This document shows, one piece after another, positions 52,177-60,972 of a DNA stretch of 64,000 bases. How positions within the stretch are numbered: the first letter of the stretch is position 1; each line of letters opens with the position of its first letter. The stretch is taken from the NCBI GenBank assembly GCA_964352615.1, contig CAYGSG010000002.1:1-64000 (forward strand), in the 5' to 3' direction. This DNA comes from OFTM382 sp964352615. Its GTDB lineage: Bacteria > Planctomycetota > Phycisphaerae > Phycisphaerales > UBA1924. The notes below the pieces were generated by a model. That model saw only the letters and a program-made list of their open reading frames with translations. It ran no database searches and was not told the origin of the DNA. Both the position numbers and the translations under genes were made by a program.

Positions 52177-53061
52177 ATGAGCCAGACCGCTACCAAGCCC
52201 GCGCCTGCCACCGGTTCGTCCAACGCCCAGCCTCTGCTGAACGTCGAGCACCTCAAGACGTACTTCCCGGTCCGCAGCGGGCTGCTCCAGCGGGTCACGA
52301 GCCAGGTGAAGGCCGTGGACGATGTGAGCTTCACCCTGGCCAAGGGCGAGACGCTGGGGCTGGTAGGCGAATCCGGCTGCGGCAAGACGACCGTGGGCCG
52401 ATCGATCCTTCGGCTCATCGAGCCCACAGACGGCAAGGTCACGTTCGAGGGCAAGGATGTGCTCAGCGCCACCGGCGCATCGATGAAAGCCCTTCGGCGG
52501 GACATGCAGATCATCTTCCAGGACCCCGCGGGCTCGCTGAACCCCCGCATGCGGATCGCGCAGATCGTCGCTGAGCCGCTGGTCGTCCACGGCATCGCCA
52601 AGGGACGCGACGAGCTCCGCGACCGCGCTGAGAAGTTGCTTGTCCGGTGCGGCATGCCCGCGGCGGCCGCCGACCGGTTCCCGCACGAGTTCAGCGGCGG
52701 GCAGCGCCAGCGCATCGGCATCGCCCGTGCGCTCGCGCTCGACCCCAAGTTCATCATCTGCGACGAGCCGACGAGCGCGCTGGATGTGTCGATCCAGGCG
52801 CAGATCATCAATCTGTTGGACGATCTCCAGAGCGAGTTCGGGCTCAGCTACCTGTTCATCAGCCACGACATGGCCGTCATCAAGCACGTCTGCAAGAACA
52901 TCGCGGTGATGTACAAGGGCAAGATCGTCGAGCGCGGCACGCGCGACGAGATCACCGAAAACCCCCAGCACCTCTACACGCAGTCGCTGCTGAGCGCGGT
53001 GCCCGAGACCGACCCGCGCACACAGAAGCAGCGGGTGGTGTTTGACGGCGGTGCGATGTAG
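52177..53061 (+). CDS. Oligopeptide/dipeptide ABC transporter ATP-binding protein (OppF-like)
   Basis: 294 aa ATPase of the OppF/DppF class. LKTYFPVRSG at the N-terminus is typical, Walker A is GESGCGKTT, signature FSGGQRQRIGIARAL, Walker B FIICDEPTSALD, switch His in FISHDMA. The C-terminal extension (ENPQHLYTQSLLSAVP) is the peptide-importer tail. It stands alone: no OppB/C/D or binding protein is close, so partners are elsewhere. Starts at ATG 52177. Confidence 0.9.
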   Translation: MSQTATKPAPATGSSNAQPLLNVEHLKTYFPVRSGLLQRVTSQVKAVDDVSFTLAKGETLGLVGESGCGKTTVGRSILRLIEPTDGKVTFEGKDVLSATGASMKALRRDMQIIFQDPAGSLNPRMRIAQIVAEPLVVHGIAKGRDELRDRAEKLLVRCGMPAAAADRFPHEFSGGQRQRIGIARALALDPKFIICDEPTSALDVSIQAQIINLLDDLQSEFGLSYLFISHDMAVIKHVCKNIAVMYKGKIVERGTRDEITENPQHLYTQSLLSAVPETDPRTQKQRVVFDGGAM

Positions 53062-53091
53062 CAGACGCGCTTTGGTTGTGGAGGTCCAACC

Positions 53092-54570
53092 ATGCTGAGC
53101 TGGCGCATCTTCACCGACCCGTATTCGATCGCAACGATCGTGCTACCGCTCGTAGTGCTGCTCTGGCTGTGCGGACGTGCGCTATTCGCCGGAAGGCTGA
53201 CTCGGGGCCCCCGGTGCGGCGCTTGCAAGCACGAGGCGGCGATTCCCCCGGGCGATCGATGCCCGGAATGCGGGCTGCTCTACACGGATGCGGGGATCAC
53301 CACCAAGCGACTCAGGCGACTCGGGGCGTTTCCGCTGCTGCTCGTGCTGGCAGCTTGGACGGCGCTCTGCGCTGCGACTGGTTTTGGAATCGCAAAACAC
53401 GCCGCTTGGGAGGTGGAACGGCATTCATGGCAGCAGCTGTCTGACATGCAATCGATTAACCGCCCGCAACAGATGAGCTTTCGCCTGGAGTTCAAACCAA
53501 GGCGCAAGCCTCCTGGAGGCCAGTTTCCATGGAGTGTTCAGCCGTATGAAATTATCATCGAGGGCGACCTCGAGCAGTTCAGCGGCGTATGGGAGCCAGC
53601 GACCTTCCGTTTCGAGATTATCCCTGAATCGGGAGTTCCGTGCATCGTGTCTCTGAGTTTTCCTGATCGCTTATGGTCCGCGGCACCGCCGTTTGATCAA
53701 GTCGGCGGCAAGGGAGTATTTGATGAAGATGCCTTACTCCAGCTATTGACTGCGATGAATGTAACAGAGGGCGACAACAACAACCTTGCCGCTGAAGTGA
53801 ACGCAGTCATCGAGCGGCTCAGTCTTCTTGCTCGCGACCCGACCGGGGCGCTGGAGACAGACCCCGAGCCGTTCTCGCATGCACGGCTTCCATCCATTGA
53901 GTCGTTGGGGCAGGGCACGTGGAAGAGTGTGGGCACCCGAGGCAACCCTCACTCGTTTCACATAAAGCTAAGCCCGGTCCATTCAGCAGCGGCGTTCCGT
54001 GATGGACTCGCGCGGCTCTTCTTTCAGCGTTCCGGGCCGGATGCTGAATGGGCTCTCACGAAGGTGGAGGCTCATCGTTTCGCCGAACTTAAGGGCTCAC
54101 TCATCCCCAAGAAACAGTTGTGGCGGCTTGAAACCGATTCGCCGGGTCAGCCACATCGACAGCAGAACGCCCCGCGACCGCTCGACGAAGTTCTCGTCAG
54201 GTCCCTATCTGAGGCATGCGAGCTCGGCCTGCTTCCAGTCGAATCAGATGACTTCCTCGTCATCTTGGATTCGGCAGCAACAGACGCAGAGGCCTTTGTA
54301 TCAAAGTTCACATATTACGACGATTTCTTGGAAGGAAACGAAACTGAGTCCTCGGCAGATCGCGAGAGCGCCATGCGTATCTCGCCTCGAGATATCTCGA
54401 GAAGCCTGATCGGAACCAACACCCTTCAAAAGCGACTCCAGGGTGACACTAATGCGGCTATTCAGCGTTCGAACGTCCTAGTCGGCGGAGCCAGCACCTG
54501 CACGTGGTTGCTCGGTGCGATCCTGCTGCTTGTATCCCGTCCGCGCTTGCCGCGTCCTGATGCGGGCTGA
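53092..54570 (+). CDS. Membrane protein with zinc ribbon, unknown function
   Basis: 492 aa. Two N-terminal helices flank a zinc-ribbon-like site, C42-x2-C45 and C57-x2-C60 (RCGACKHEAA...RCPECG). A long extracytoplasmic domain (about 105-470) and a C-terminal helix (STCTWLLGAILLLVS) follow. Membrane proteins with an N-terminal zinc ribbon are frequent in planctomycetes, but none has a known role that I can cite. The stop overlaps the start of the acetyltransferase gene (TGATG). Confidence 0.65.
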   Translation: MLSWRIFTDPYSIATIVLPLVVLLWLCGRALFAGRLTRGPRCGACKHEAAIPPGDRCPECGLLYTDAGITTKRLRRLGAFPLLLVLAAWTALCAATGFGIAKHAAWEVERHSWQQLSDMQSINRPQQMSFRLEFKPRRKPPGGQFPWSVQPYEIIIEGDLEQFSGVWEPATFRFEIIPESGVPCIVSLSFPDRLWSAAPPFDQVGGKGVFDEDALLQLLTAMNVTEGDNNNLAAEVNAVIERLSLLARDPTGALETDPEPFSHARLPSIESLGQGTWKSVGTRGNPHSFHIKLSPVHSAAAFRDGLARLFFQRSGPDAEWALTKVEAHRFAELKGSLIPKKQLWRLETDSPGQPHRQQNAPRPLDEVLVRSLSEACELGLLPVESDDFLVILDSAATDAEAFVSKFTYYDDFLEGNETESSADRESAMRISPRDISRSLIGTNTLQKRLQGDTNAAIQRSNVLVGGASTCTWLLGAILLLVSRPRLPRPDAG

Positions 54571-55055
54571 TGCTCATCCGCCCCACTACAACTGATGACC
54601 TACCTGCGATCCGCGAGATCACGAACCACGAGATCCTGCACGGCTACGCGCACTTCGGCACCGAGGCCGAGCCGATCGAGGCGTGGCGTGAGCGGTTTGA
54701 GCACGAAACGCCGAGGTACCCGTGGCTGGTCGCCGAGGCAGCGGGCGAGGTGCTCGGCTACGCCAAGGCCGGGCCTTGGAAGCCTCGGCAGGCGTACGCG
54801 CAGACAGTCGAGGTCGGCGTGTACGTGCGCACCGAGGCGCGGGGGCGGGGCATCGGGTCTTCGCTGTACGCCGAGTTGTTCGCCCGGCTGGCAACAGCGG
54901 GTTTCAAGACGGTGCTCGCGGGCGTGGCGCTGCCGAACGATGCGAGCGTGTGCATGCACGAGCGCGCAGGGATGAAACGCGTGGGCACGCTGCCGAGAAT
55001 TGGCTGCAAGTTCGGCGAATGGCACGATGTGGCGTACTTCGCGCTGCAGTTGTAA
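54570..55055 (+). CDS. GNAT family N-acetyltransferase
   Basis: 161 aa. MLIRPTTTDDLPAIREI is the GNAT start, VEVGVYVRTEARGRGIGSSL is the acetyl-CoA-binding motif A (R-G-R-G-I-G), and GVALPNDASVCMHERAGMKR the later motif. The NHEILHGYAHFGTEAEP segment resembles phosphinothricin-acetyltransferase-like (Bar/MnaT) enzymes, so an amino-acid-like substrate is possible. It is translationally coupled to the zinc-ribbon protein gene. Confidence 0.88.
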   Translation: MLIRPTTTDDLPAIREITNHEILHGYAHFGTEAEPIEAWRERFEHETPRYPWLVAEAAGEVLGYAKAGPWKPRQAYAQTVEVGVYVRTEARGRGIGSSLYAELFARLATAGFKTVLAGVALPNDASVCMHERAGMKRVGTLPRIGCKFGEWHDVAYFALQL

Positions 55056-55074
55056 TAACGGTTGTGAAACGGGT

Positions 55075-55815
55075 TCAGCCGCGGGCTGCTTCGTACCGGC
55101 GCTGAATCTCGGGCCAGTTGATGACGTTCATGAACGCCTCAAGGTATGTCGCCCGGCGGTTCTGGTACTTGAGGTAGTAGGCGTGCTCCCAGACATCCAC
55201 GCCCAGCAGCGGGATGCTGCCCGGCACAAGCAGCTTCTGCTGGTTCTCCATCTGCGAGATCATGAGCATGCTCGCGGTCGGCTCGTACACCAGCCACGCC
55301 CAGCCTGAGGCCTCGACCGTGGCGGCGGCCCGCTGAAACTGCCAGGCGAAGCGGTCGTAGCTCCCGAAGTTGCGGATGATGGCCTCGGCGAGAACACCCG
55401 TGGGCGTGCCCCCCCCGCCAGCATCAGCGGGCGCCATGCCGGTCCAGAACAGCGCGTGGTTGAGGTGGCCGCCCGCGTGGAAGCTGAGCTGACGCTGCCA
55501 GTACTGAAGGGTGGCGGCATCGGTGGTCTCGGCCCGCATGGCGTGCAACTGGTCGAGCGCGGCGTTGAGGCCGCGAACGTAGCCGGCGTGGTGCTTGTCG
55601 TGGTGAATCTCCATCGTCTGCGCATCGATGTACGGCTCGAGCGCATCAAAGGCGTAGGGCAGAGGCGGCAACTCGTACGCCAGTTTGGTGTCGTTCCAGC
55701 CGAGCGATGCAGCGGTGTGAGCGTTTGCACGCGACGCACTCGCACCGATCGCGGCGAGGCCGGTTGCGCCGAGCACGCCCAAAGCGGTTCGGCGGTCGAT
55801 GGTGGAATCAGTCAT
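55075..55815 (-). CDS. Fe/Mn superoxide dismutase with Tat signal
   Basis: 246 aa. The N-terminus MTDSTIDRRTALGVLGATGL is a twin-arginine signal ending near ASASRANA, so the enzyme is probably exported, unlike cytosolic SodA/B. Metal ligands fit the family: His in IHHDKHHAGYV, His in HAGGHLNHALFW, and the D-x3-H of VDVWEHAYYLKY. Fe versus Mn cannot be decided. The ATG at 55815 has AAAGGAG upstream. It would detoxify superoxide in the periplasm. Confidence 0.92.
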   Translation of the reverse strand: MTDSTIDRRTALGVLGATGLAAIGASASRANAHTAASLGWNDTKLAYELPPLPYAFDALEPYIDAQTMEIHHDKHHAGYVRGLNAALDQLHAMRAETTDAATLQYWQRQLSFHAGGHLNHALFWTGMAPADAGGGGTPTGVLAEAIIRNFGSYDRFAWQFQRAAATVEASGWAWLVYEPTASMLMISQMENQQKLLVPGSIPLLGVDVWEHAYYLKYQNRRATYLEAFMNVINWPEIQRRYEAARG

Positions 55816-55883
55816 GGGAGTGCTCCTTTGCTGGCGTGGCTTTGGACGATGTCTTCCTGGAACGGTAGGCAAGGCTAAGCCGA

Positions 55884-56522
55884 TCACCACTCGCCGGAGA
55901 GCAGGCCCGAGCCGCTGCTCTCGCTTGACTGGCGGCCCTCGATCGCTGCGATCAGACAGCCCATCGCGAGGACCACGAACAGGTCCATGGGCGGCGGGTC
56001 GGCGACAACGACGACATCGAGCTTGTAGATGAACGGGTTGAACCGGGTGCGGAACTCGGCGATGGGCGAGCCGTCGGTCTCCTTGAGATCGAAGCGCTGG
56101 GGCGAGAACGTCGCGAACAGAGGGACGAACCGGCGGGCGAGCGCCAAGCCGCCCGAGTCCTCGCTGAGGTTGGCCGTGTGCTCGCCGTTGGCATCGAACA
56201 CGAGCCACGAATCGCGGATGATCGACTTGAGGCCCTTGCGGCGGATCGAGCCGAGCACCTCGCCAGTGGGCGATGCGATGTCGTACGTCGCGCCAAAGTC
56301 GATGATGCTCCGCGCGCGCATGCTGAACAACTCGGTCGAGAGCGACTCATCGGTGTAGAGCCGAAGGTCCTCTTTGAGCTTGAACGCCTTCTGCTTGCAG
56401 AAGCCGACAACGTTGCCCTGCGCGTCGTAGATGTGGAACGCGGCGCCGAAGATCTTGAAGATCTTCTGCCGAATCGTGAAGTGGTCTGGGCCGGGCTGAT
56501 CGAGGGGATGGGACTGGGTCAT
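55884..56522 (-). CDS. LURP-one-related/scramblase-like protein
   Basis: 212 aa. DHFTIRQKIFKIFGAAFHIY, GNVVGFCKQKAFKLKEDLRL and SIIDFGATYDIASPTGEVLG form the beta-barrel pattern of LURP-one-related (tubby-like) proteins, common in bacteria with unknown roles. The C-terminus (LFVVLAMGCLIAAIEG) is a hydrophobic helix, as in scramblase-like proteins. The ATG at 56522 is chosen; the frame is open to 56732 but lies inside the tsf terminator. Confidence 0.75.
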   Translation of the reverse strand: MTQSHPLDQPGPDHFTIRQKIFKIFGAAFHIYDAQGNVVGFCKQKAFKLKEDLRLYTDESLSTELFSMRARSIIDFGATYDIASPTGEVLGSIRRKGLKSIIRDSWLVFDANGEHTANLSEDSGGLALARRFVPLFATFSPQRFDLKETDGSPIAEFRTRFNPFIYKLDVVVVADPPPMDLFVVLAMGCLIAAIEGRQSSESSGSGLLSGEW

Positions 56523-56533
56523 AGAAAGGCAAA

Positions 56534-56567
56534 CCTCCCGCGGCGGGCATGATTCCGCAGCGGGAGG
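56534..56567 (-). terminator. Intrinsic terminator downstream of tsf
   Basis: On the minus strand CCTCCCGC and GCGGGAGG (56567-56560 and 56541-56534) pair across 18 bases, followed by TTTGCCTTTCT. It lies 62 bases after the tsf stop and just before the LURP-like start. Confidence 0.7.
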
Positions 56568-56628
56568 AGTGTACAGGCTCTTGATGGCTGACAGCGGGGC
56601 CAGTGCAGGTCGACCGAGGCGGGCTGAA

Positions 56629-57429
56629 TCAGGCCTGCTCGCCGACCTTCCAGCGGCGGAAGGTCGTGACCTTCGCATCGCCCAGCACTTCCTTGACCGT
56701 CTTGGAGGGGTCCATGACGAACGGCTGCTCAACGAGTGCGATCTCGGCGAAGAACTTCCGCATGCCCCCCTCGACCATTTTCTCGGCGATCTCTTGAGGC
56801 TTGCCGCTCTCCATGGCCTGCTCGATGCGGAACTTGCGCTCGCGCTCGACGACCTCGGCGGGGATGTCGTCCGAGGTCACACCCGCGGGCGGCGGGAACG
56901 CGGCAGCGATGTGCATGCAGACCTTCTTGAGCGTGTCGGCATCGGCGGCGTTGCTGGTCTGGATGAGCACCGCGGTCTTGCCGTCGAAGTGGACGTAGCT
57001 GCCGAAGCCGCCGCCTTCGAGCACCTCGCCGCGTGCGAACGAGATGTTCTCGCCGGTCGTGATACGGAGGTCGTCGATGGCGGCCTTGCCCTCATCGTTG
57101 GGCTCGAACTTGCCGGCTCCGCCGCTGAGCGCGGCGACCGCGATCTGCGAGGTGACGCTGATGAACTTGTCGTTCTTGGCGGTGAAGTCGGTCTCGGCTC
57201 TGATCTCGATGATGGCGGCCTTGCCATCCTTGATAGCGACATCGACCCGGCCCTCGCCGGCCACGCGGTCGGACCGCGTTTCCATCTTGCCCTTGAGCTT
57301 CTTGCGGAGCAGATCCTCGGCGCGCTCGGGGTCGCCGTCGGCCTCAAGCAGCGCCTTCTTGCATTCCATCATGGCCAGGCCGGTCTTGTTGCGAAGGGCC
57401 ATCACGTCTTTGGCGTTGATCGTGGACAT
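56629..57429 (-). CDS. tsf: Translation elongation factor Ts
   Basis: 266 aa; nucleotide-exchange factor for EF-Tu. The N-terminal UBA-like part (INAKDVMALRNKTGLAMMECKKALLEADGD) is diagnostic and the core contains IIEIRAETDFTAKNDKF. The ATG at 57429 gives the canonical start; a longer frame to 57465 is unlikely. It follows rpsB by 138 bases as in most bacteria. Confidence 0.96.
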   Translation of the reverse strand: MSTINAKDVMALRNKTGLAMMECKKALLEADGDPERAEDLLRKKLKGKMETRSDRVAGEGRVDVAIKDGKAAIIEIRAETDFTAKNDKFISVTSQIAVAALSGGAGKFEPNDEGKAAIDDLRITTGENISFARGEVLEGGGFGSYVHFDGKTAVLIQTSNAADADTLKKVCMHIAAAFPPPAGVTSDDIPAEVVERERKFRIEQAMESGKPQEIAEKMVEGGMRKFFAEIALVEQPFVMDPSKTVKEVLGDAKVTTFRRWKVGEQA

Positions 57430-57567
57430 GTGCGTCTTTCCGGTCGTTGTGCCCGAGCCGCCCATACAAGAGGGAGCCTCGGCACGAGCCCACCGCTCTT
57501 GGCGAGCGGGGTCTCACGGGTTCGGGTTGCTTGCGAACACGCGGGAACTCTTCCCCGCATGGGTCAA

Positions 57568-58422
57568 TCAATCGGTGGTTGTGGTCACGCTCTCGCCAGC
57601 GTTCTCGTTCGCGGGAGCCTCGGCCGAACTCGCATCGTCGGCCCGGTACTGAGCCCGGCGTGAACGCTTGCGGCCGTCGCCCTCATCTTCGGCGGAAGCC
57701 TGTTCGGTGACGGCTCCCGGGCGGTTGCCCTTGCCGTCGGCGATCGCCTTGCAGAGTTCGCGGATGACCACATCGATGGAACGCATCGAGTCGTCGTTGC
57801 CGGGGATGGCGATATCGACCTGCTCAGGGTCGGCGTCCGTATCGATCAGCGCGATCGTCGGGATGCCGAGCTTGCGTGCTTCGCGCAGGGCCGTGGCTTC
57901 GAGCCGAACGTCGACGATGACCATCGCGCCGGGGAGCTTCTCCATGGTGCGGATGCCCGAGAGGTTGCGGTGGATCTTGCGCTTCTCGCGACGAAGCTGG
58001 CTCTCCATCTTCTTGGAGTAGCTGGCGAAGCCGTCAGCCTCTTCGATGGCCTCGAGCTCTTCGAGCCTCTTGAGGCGGTGGCGGATGGTGCGGAAGTTGG
58101 TCAGCGTGCCGCCGAGCCAACGCTCGGTGACGTAGTGCATCTGCACATCGCCCACGCGCTGGGTGATCACGTCTTTGGCTTGGCGTTTGGTGCCGACAAA
58201 GCACACGTCCTTGCCATCACTGACGATCCGCGTCACGAGCCGCTTGGCAAGCAACAGGCCCTTCACGGTCTCTTTGATGTCGATGATGTGGATGCCGTTG
58301 CGCTTGCCGTAGATGTACGGCTGCATGCGCGGGTTCCAGCCGCTGGCCCGCTGGCCGAAGTGGATGCCCGCTTCGACGAGGTCGTGGACGAGCGTGTTCT
58401 TGGATGTCGGATTCTCGGACAT
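57568..58422 (-). CDS. rpsB: 30S ribosomal protein S2
   Basis: 284 aa. Family motifs include LVEAGIHFGQRASGWNPRMQPYIYG, GTKRQAKD, VTERWLGGTLTNF and LIDTDADPEQVDIAIPGNDD. The C-terminus has an extra acidic and Ala/Arg-rich extension of about 50 residues beyond the core, typical of planctomycete S2. Paired with tsf downstream; the leader upstream may be autoregulatory. Confidence 0.97.
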   Translation of the reverse strand: MSENPTSKNTLVHDLVEAGIHFGQRASGWNPRMQPYIYGKRNGIHIIDIKETVKGLLLAKRLVTRIVSDGKDVCFVGTKRQAKDVITQRVGDVQMHYVTERWLGGTLTNFRTIRHRLKRLEELEAIEEADGFASYSKKMESQLRREKRKIHRNLSGIRTMEKLPGAMVIVDVRLEATALREARKLGIPTIALIDTDADPEQVDIAIPGNDDSMRSIDVVIRELCKAIADGKGNRPGAVTEQASAEDEGDGRKRSRRAQYRADDASSAEAPANENAGESVTTTTD

Positions 58423-58853
58423 GGATAAGCCTCTCTGGCAGCGTCACCAACGGCAGCAGCCCGGACCGATCCCCGGCTCGCAGCGAGCCAACAGATCGGC
58501 GCTCCCGTTCAAAGGGCGCTTCGTGTGCGAAATGCCCTGCTGGACACTCGCCAATAAACAAACACAAAGGCTCGGAGCCCGGACCGGCCCCTTGCGTTAG
58601 ATGGTAGGCAAGCGAACGGGACTCGCCACGCCCCAGAGGCTTGAGGCCTGACGGATGGCCGAAGCCGCAGATGCTCAGCCATGCAGCTCGCCCGAGGATT
58701 GTGCGGACATGTTCGGATTTTGCTTGTTAGTCATCACGACCGATACACAGGGCTTTGCCACAGCGGGGCTTGCGATCGGGCGATGACCTCCTCGGGTCCA
58801 CTTTATTGGGTTGACTTGGACCCCCGCGCCACCCGCGCGGTGTGGAGATCGTG
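58423..58853 (-). promoter_or_regulatory. rpsB upstream region with candidate regulatory hairpin
   Basis: About 430 bases between rpsB and the PilZ gene, without a credible ORF. A long two-part hairpin on the rpsB leader side (58466-58499): outer CCGATC/GATCGG and inner GGCTCG-CAG-CGAGCC, 40-75 bases before the start. In several bacteria S2 represses its own mRNA through a leader structure; whether this one does is inference. Promoter hexamers are not clear. Confidence 0.45.
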
Positions 58854-59300
58854 ATGTCTGGACTCATCGTCAGAAACGCAGAACGCCACGAGATATCGCT
58901 GCCCGCACGCATGCGAGTCGCTGGCGAGCACGTCTCGGTCGTCCGTCTGGCTGCGGGCGCCCCTACTCGCGACGGCTGGATCGAAGCGGACCTGATGGAC
59001 CTCTCGCGGTCGGGCTTCGGGCTCGTCTCGCCGGTGTTCCTTCCGAGGCTGACGCTTATCCAAGTCCAGATCATGGACCCTGCTTCAGACCAGGATGCCG
59101 AACCGATCGTGGACGGTGTGGTCCGCATTCGGCGAGTCATTATGACCGACGGCAGGCCCTCGTACCTGATCGGTACAAGCGTCGAGCACGGGCACTCGAT
59201 GATCACGGGCCAGCTCAACAAGCTGATGGACCGGTGCTCCGACGTCGCTGCCGACCGTGATGCAACCTTCTCGGGCGAAGAGGAGGCCAGCGATGCTTGA
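58854..59300 (+). CDS. PilZ-like domain protein
   Basis: 148 aa. RNAERHEISLPARMRVAGE and DLMDLSRSGFGLVSP resemble the c-di-GMP-binding PilZ motifs (RxxxR, here R-x3-H, and D/NxSxxG, here D-L-S-R-S-G), so binding may be weakened at the first Arg. GGAG at 58844 fixes the ATG at 58854. The gene overlaps the GspE start by eight bases, so it belongs to the secretion operon, where PilZ proteins often tune assembly. Confidence 0.7.
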   Translation: MSGLIVRNAERHEISLPARMRVAGEHVSVVRLAAGAPTRDGWIEADLMDLSRSGFGLVSPVFLPRLTLIQVQIMDPASDQDAEPIVDGVVRIRRVIMTDGRPSYLIGTSVEHGHSMITGQLNKLMDRCSDVAADRDATFSGEEEASDA

Positions 59301-60972
59301 TGTACGCGACTTTGTTATCCGTTCGCTGGTCGAGGAAGGCAAGCTCACCGACGAGCAGGTCAAAGAGTCTCGTGCCTACGCCGCCGAGCAGGGCTGCTCG
59401 GTCATCGATGCAGTGCGCGCCAACAAGCTGTGTTCGGACAAAGACGTAGCGATTGTGCGCGCCAAGCTGTGCGAGCGGCCCTACTTGGATCTTAACCACT
59501 ACACGGTCGATATCCGGAACACGCGGTTCCTGAGTCGGACCATCGCCGAGCAACTGAACGCCTTCCCGGTGTTCATGATCGATGATGTGGCCACGGTCGC
59601 GATGGAAGACCCGCTGGACCTGCGGGCGATCGACAAGCTCCGCAAAGCGCTCAAGTGCGACATTGATGCGGTCCTCTGCGACACCGCCCAGCTCAAGACG
59701 CTTATCACCCGCGCCTACAGCCTTTCCGTCGAGAACGGCGACAAGCCGCAGACCGAGGCCTCAGACGACCACACCACAGGCGACGAGCCGGTGGTCGCGG
59801 CGACCAACCAGATCATCATGACCGCCATCGAGGCGGGTGCTTCGGACATCCACATCAACCCCGACGAGCACGGCTTGCACCTGCGGTACCGCGTCGACGG
59901 CGTGCTCACAACGCAGCAAGGCCCCGTCATGTCCATGCACGCGGGGCTCGTGCAGCGCCTCAAGGTGATGGCCAAGCTCGACCTCACGCAGACCCGAAGA
60001 CCCCAAGACGGCAAGTTCCGCTACACCCACAAGGGCCAACCCATCGACGTGCGCCTCAGCCTCGTGCCGACCGTGCAGGGCGAGAACGTGGTGATGCGTC
60101 TGCTCAGGCCCGCGACCTCGATCGGCGACTTCAGCGAACTGATGATGCCGACCGACGTGCGAGAGTGGTTCGAGGACGTGATCATCCGTCCCAACGGCAT
60201 GGTTTTGGTGTCAGGCCCCACCGGGTCTGGTAAGACCACCACGCTTTACACCGCGCTGCACCGCATCAACCGGCCCGAGGTCAACATCATGACCGTCGAG
60301 GACCCGGTCGAGATCCGCATGCCGTTGATCCGCCAGGTGCAGGCCAACCACGAGATCGGGCTCGACTTTGCCTCGGCGTTGCGTTCGTTCCTTCGACAGG
60401 ACCCGGACGTGATTCTTGTGGGCGAGATCCGCGACGCCGAGACCGCGCGCATCGCTGTGCAGGCCGCCCTCACCGGGCACCTCGTGTTCTCCACCGTCCA
60501 CACGAACGATGCCTGCGGTTCCATCGCACGCCTGCGTGACATGGACGTGCCTTCGTTCGCGATCAACAACGCGCTGCTCTGCACGCTGGCCCAGCGGCTG
60601 GTCCGCAGGGTATGCACCGAGTGCGCGACACCTGACCAGCCGTCGGACCGCAGGCGCGCCATGCTTGGGCTCTCGCCCGAGCACACCAGCGGCATGGTCA
60701 GGGGCGACGGATGCGCGCGCTGCTTGCACACGGGATACAAGGGCCGAATGGGCGTCTACGAGATGCTCCGCGTGTCTGGCAAGGTGCAAGAAGTCATCGA
60801 GAAGGACGGGTCCACCGCCCAAATTCGTGACATCGCTCGCACCGAAGGCATGAAGCTCATGTGGGAAGACGGGCTGCGCAAGGCCCAGCAGGGGCTTACC
60901 ACCTGCGAAGAGCTACTCAAGCTGCGTTCGGTCGTTGAGATCCAGAAGGATCAGACGGAGGTCGCGGCATGA
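59293..60972 (+). CDS. GspE/PilB-type secretion ATPase
   Basis: 559 aa. Domains: an N-terminal MshEN-like region (about 1-150), N2 domain (GASDIHINPDEHGLHLRYRVDG), then the ATPase with Walker A GPTGSGKTTT (about 308), Asp box DPVEIRMP, Walker B ILVGEIRDAETA and His box GHLVFSTVHTND. A CTEC...CARC zinc-binding motif lies in the C-terminal part. Powers pilus or pseudopilus assembly. It overlaps PilZ and gspF genes and is therefore tightly coupled to both. Confidence 0.94.
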   Translation: MLDVRDFVIRSLVEEGKLTDEQVKESRAYAAEQGCSVIDAVRANKLCSDKDVAIVRAKLCERPYLDLNHYTVDIRNTRFLSRTIAEQLNAFPVFMIDDVATVAMEDPLDLRAIDKLRKALKCDIDAVLCDTAQLKTLITRAYSLSVENGDKPQTEASDDHTTGDEPVVAATNQIIMTAIEAGASDIHINPDEHGLHLRYRVDGVLTTQQGPVMSMHAGLVQRLKVMAKLDLTQTRRPQDGKFRYTHKGQPIDVRLSLVPTVQGENVVMRLLRPATSIGDFSELMMPTDVREWFEDVIIRPNGMVLVSGPTGSGKTTTLYTALHRINRPEVNIMTVEDPVEIRMPLIRQVQANHEIGLDFASALRSFLRQDPDVILVGEIRDAETARIAVQAALTGHLVFSTVHTNDACGSIARLRDMDVPSFAINNALLCTLAQRLVRRVCTECATPDQPSDRRRAMLGLSPEHTSGMVRGDGCARCLHTGYKGRMGVYEMLRVSGKVQEVIEKDGSTAQIRDIARTEGMKLMWEDGLRKAQQGLTTCEELLKLRSVVEIQKDQTEVAA

